Source: Spirosoma sp. (GTDB lineage: Bacteria; Bacteroidota; Bacteroidia; Cytophagales; Spirosomataceae). From it: a stretch of DNA of 7,593 bases. A program made the translations under genes and the position numbers. The stretch is from the NCBI GenBank assembly GCA_025351545.1, contig JANXVQ010000804.1, positions 1-7,593 on the forward strand, in the 5' to 3' direction. Below the pieces are notes generated by a model. That model ran no database searches, was not told the origin of the DNA, and was given only the letters and a program-made list of their open reading frames with translations. Below are positions 7,365 through 7,593 of the stretch, one piece after another; the first letter of the stretch is position 1, and the number at the start of each line of letters is the position of its first letter.

Positions 7365-7401
7365 CTGTGGTGTCAGGTTCTCAACCCTGACACCACAGAG
7401 G
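7362..7401. repeat. 16-bp perfect inverted repeat (hairpin A)
   Basis: 7362-7377 (CCTCTGTGGTGTCAGG) is the exact reverse complement of 7386-7401, with an 8-nt loop. The first three bases of the left arm are also the end of the third 14-bp core hairpin, and the last ten bases of the right arm (7392-7401) are the beginning of the following 26-bp inverted repeat. No T-run follows, so it is not a standard terminator. Confidence 0.9.
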
Positions 7402-7461
7402 CACAAAGCACACAGAGATTTCATGCAATTTAAGGCTCTGTGTGCTTTGTGCCTCTGTGGT
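7392..7461. repeat. 26-bp perfect inverted repeat (hairpin B)
   Basis: 7392-7417 and 7436-7461 are exact reverse complements over 26 bp, with an 18-nt loop at 7418-7435. Each arm is made of CACAGAG-like units (ACCACAGAGG, CACAAAG, CACACAGAG), a composition I recognise from dispersed intergenic repeats in many Bacteroidota and some other bacterial genomes. The plus strand continues with A-rich sequence rather than T, and the minus strand runs into hairpin A, so neither side looks like an intrinsic terminator. A perfect stem of this length should form a very stable RNA or cruciform structure. Confidence 0.9.
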
Positions 7462-7593
7462 AAAAAATAAAACTCAGATCTGCATAACTACTTAAAAATT
7501 TCAATCGTCACTTCTATTAGAGTTGTTGCAGGGGTGATATTCAATTCGTTATAGTTCCTAAAATGAGTTAATTTTATGCCATGAACTTCTCAA

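Larger units (their letters stand above)
7164..7593. other. Gene-free tail with AT-rich spacer and palindrome cluster
   Basis: No protein-coding gene is convincing in these 430 bp. 7164-7287 is AT-rich and shows nothing beyond the weak hairpin at its start. 7288-7461 is a cluster of inverted repeats described separately. 7462-7593 is again AT-rich. The only open frames in the repeats come from the repetitive sequence itself and have no recognisable protein. An ATG at 7581 (MNFS to the window edge) could begin a gene to the right, but four codons give no evidence. Confidence 0.7.

Noticed and set aside
7288..7461. CRISPR array
   Set aside because: The units are inverted and not direct repeats, there are no regular spacers, and no cas gene is present.
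7285..7470. Open frames on both strands across the palindrome cluster (61 and 73 codons)
   Set aside because: The translations follow the repeat units (Leu/Cys/Ala-rich CALCLCG-type repeats) and have no family resemblance; open frames are expected here from the repeat composition.
7490..7589. Minus-strand 33-codon open stretch containing LTHFRNYNEL, reminiscent of the RecF N-terminus
   Set aside because: The stretch is bounded by stops, has no ATG, and lacks the GxNGxGKT motif that should follow in RecF. A ten-residue resemblance is not enough to call a gene fragment.

Overview
The window looks like chromosomal DNA from a member of the Bacteroidota, most likely a Cytophagales bacterium of the Spirosoma/Larkinella type. 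This is inferred from the protein families present (DUF3179, DUF2490, a Bacteroidota-style heparinase II/III lyase, a DUF1549/DUF1553 plus DUF1501 pair), from a good match to the Bacteroidota -7 promoter consensus TAnnTTTG, and from the absence of clear Shine-Dalgarno sequences. The assignment rests on recognised motifs, not on a database search.

Layout: (1) 1-363, the C-terminal 120 residues of a DUF3179 protein, plus strand, cut by the window edge. (2) 423-1196, a secreted DUF2490 protein, probably an outer-membrane beta-barrel, with a plausible promoter of its own. (3) 1255-3141, minus strand and convergent with (2): a secreted heparinase II/III-family polysaccharide lyase. (4) 3142-3317, a divergent intergenic region. 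(5) 3318-5672, plus strand: a large membrane-anchored protein combining a four-helix DUF2231-like segment, a planctomycete-type cytochrome c domain, DUF1549 and DUF1553. (6) 5703-7163, a DUF1501 protein with a twin-arginine signal and a lipobox, 30 bp downstream and probably in the same operon. (7) 7164-7593, a gene-free tail holding a dense cluster of palindromes.

The DUF1549/DUF1553 and DUF1501 genes are a pair best known from Planctomycetes and of unproven function. Here the first partner carries two CxxCH haem c motifs, and its predicted topology places them in the periplasm. The second belongs to the alkaline phosphatase/sulfatase-like clan and is exported through Tat. A secreted polysaccharide lyase is transcribed divergently from them. 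A role in periplasmic handling of polysaccharides, possibly sulfated and possibly redox-linked, is a reasonable hypothesis but is not shown by the sequence.

The most structured non-coding element is at 7288-7461. It contains three copies of a 14-bp hairpin core in alternating orientation, then a 16-bp and a perfect 26-bp inverted repeat that overlap by a shared arm, so the two hairpins exclude each other.
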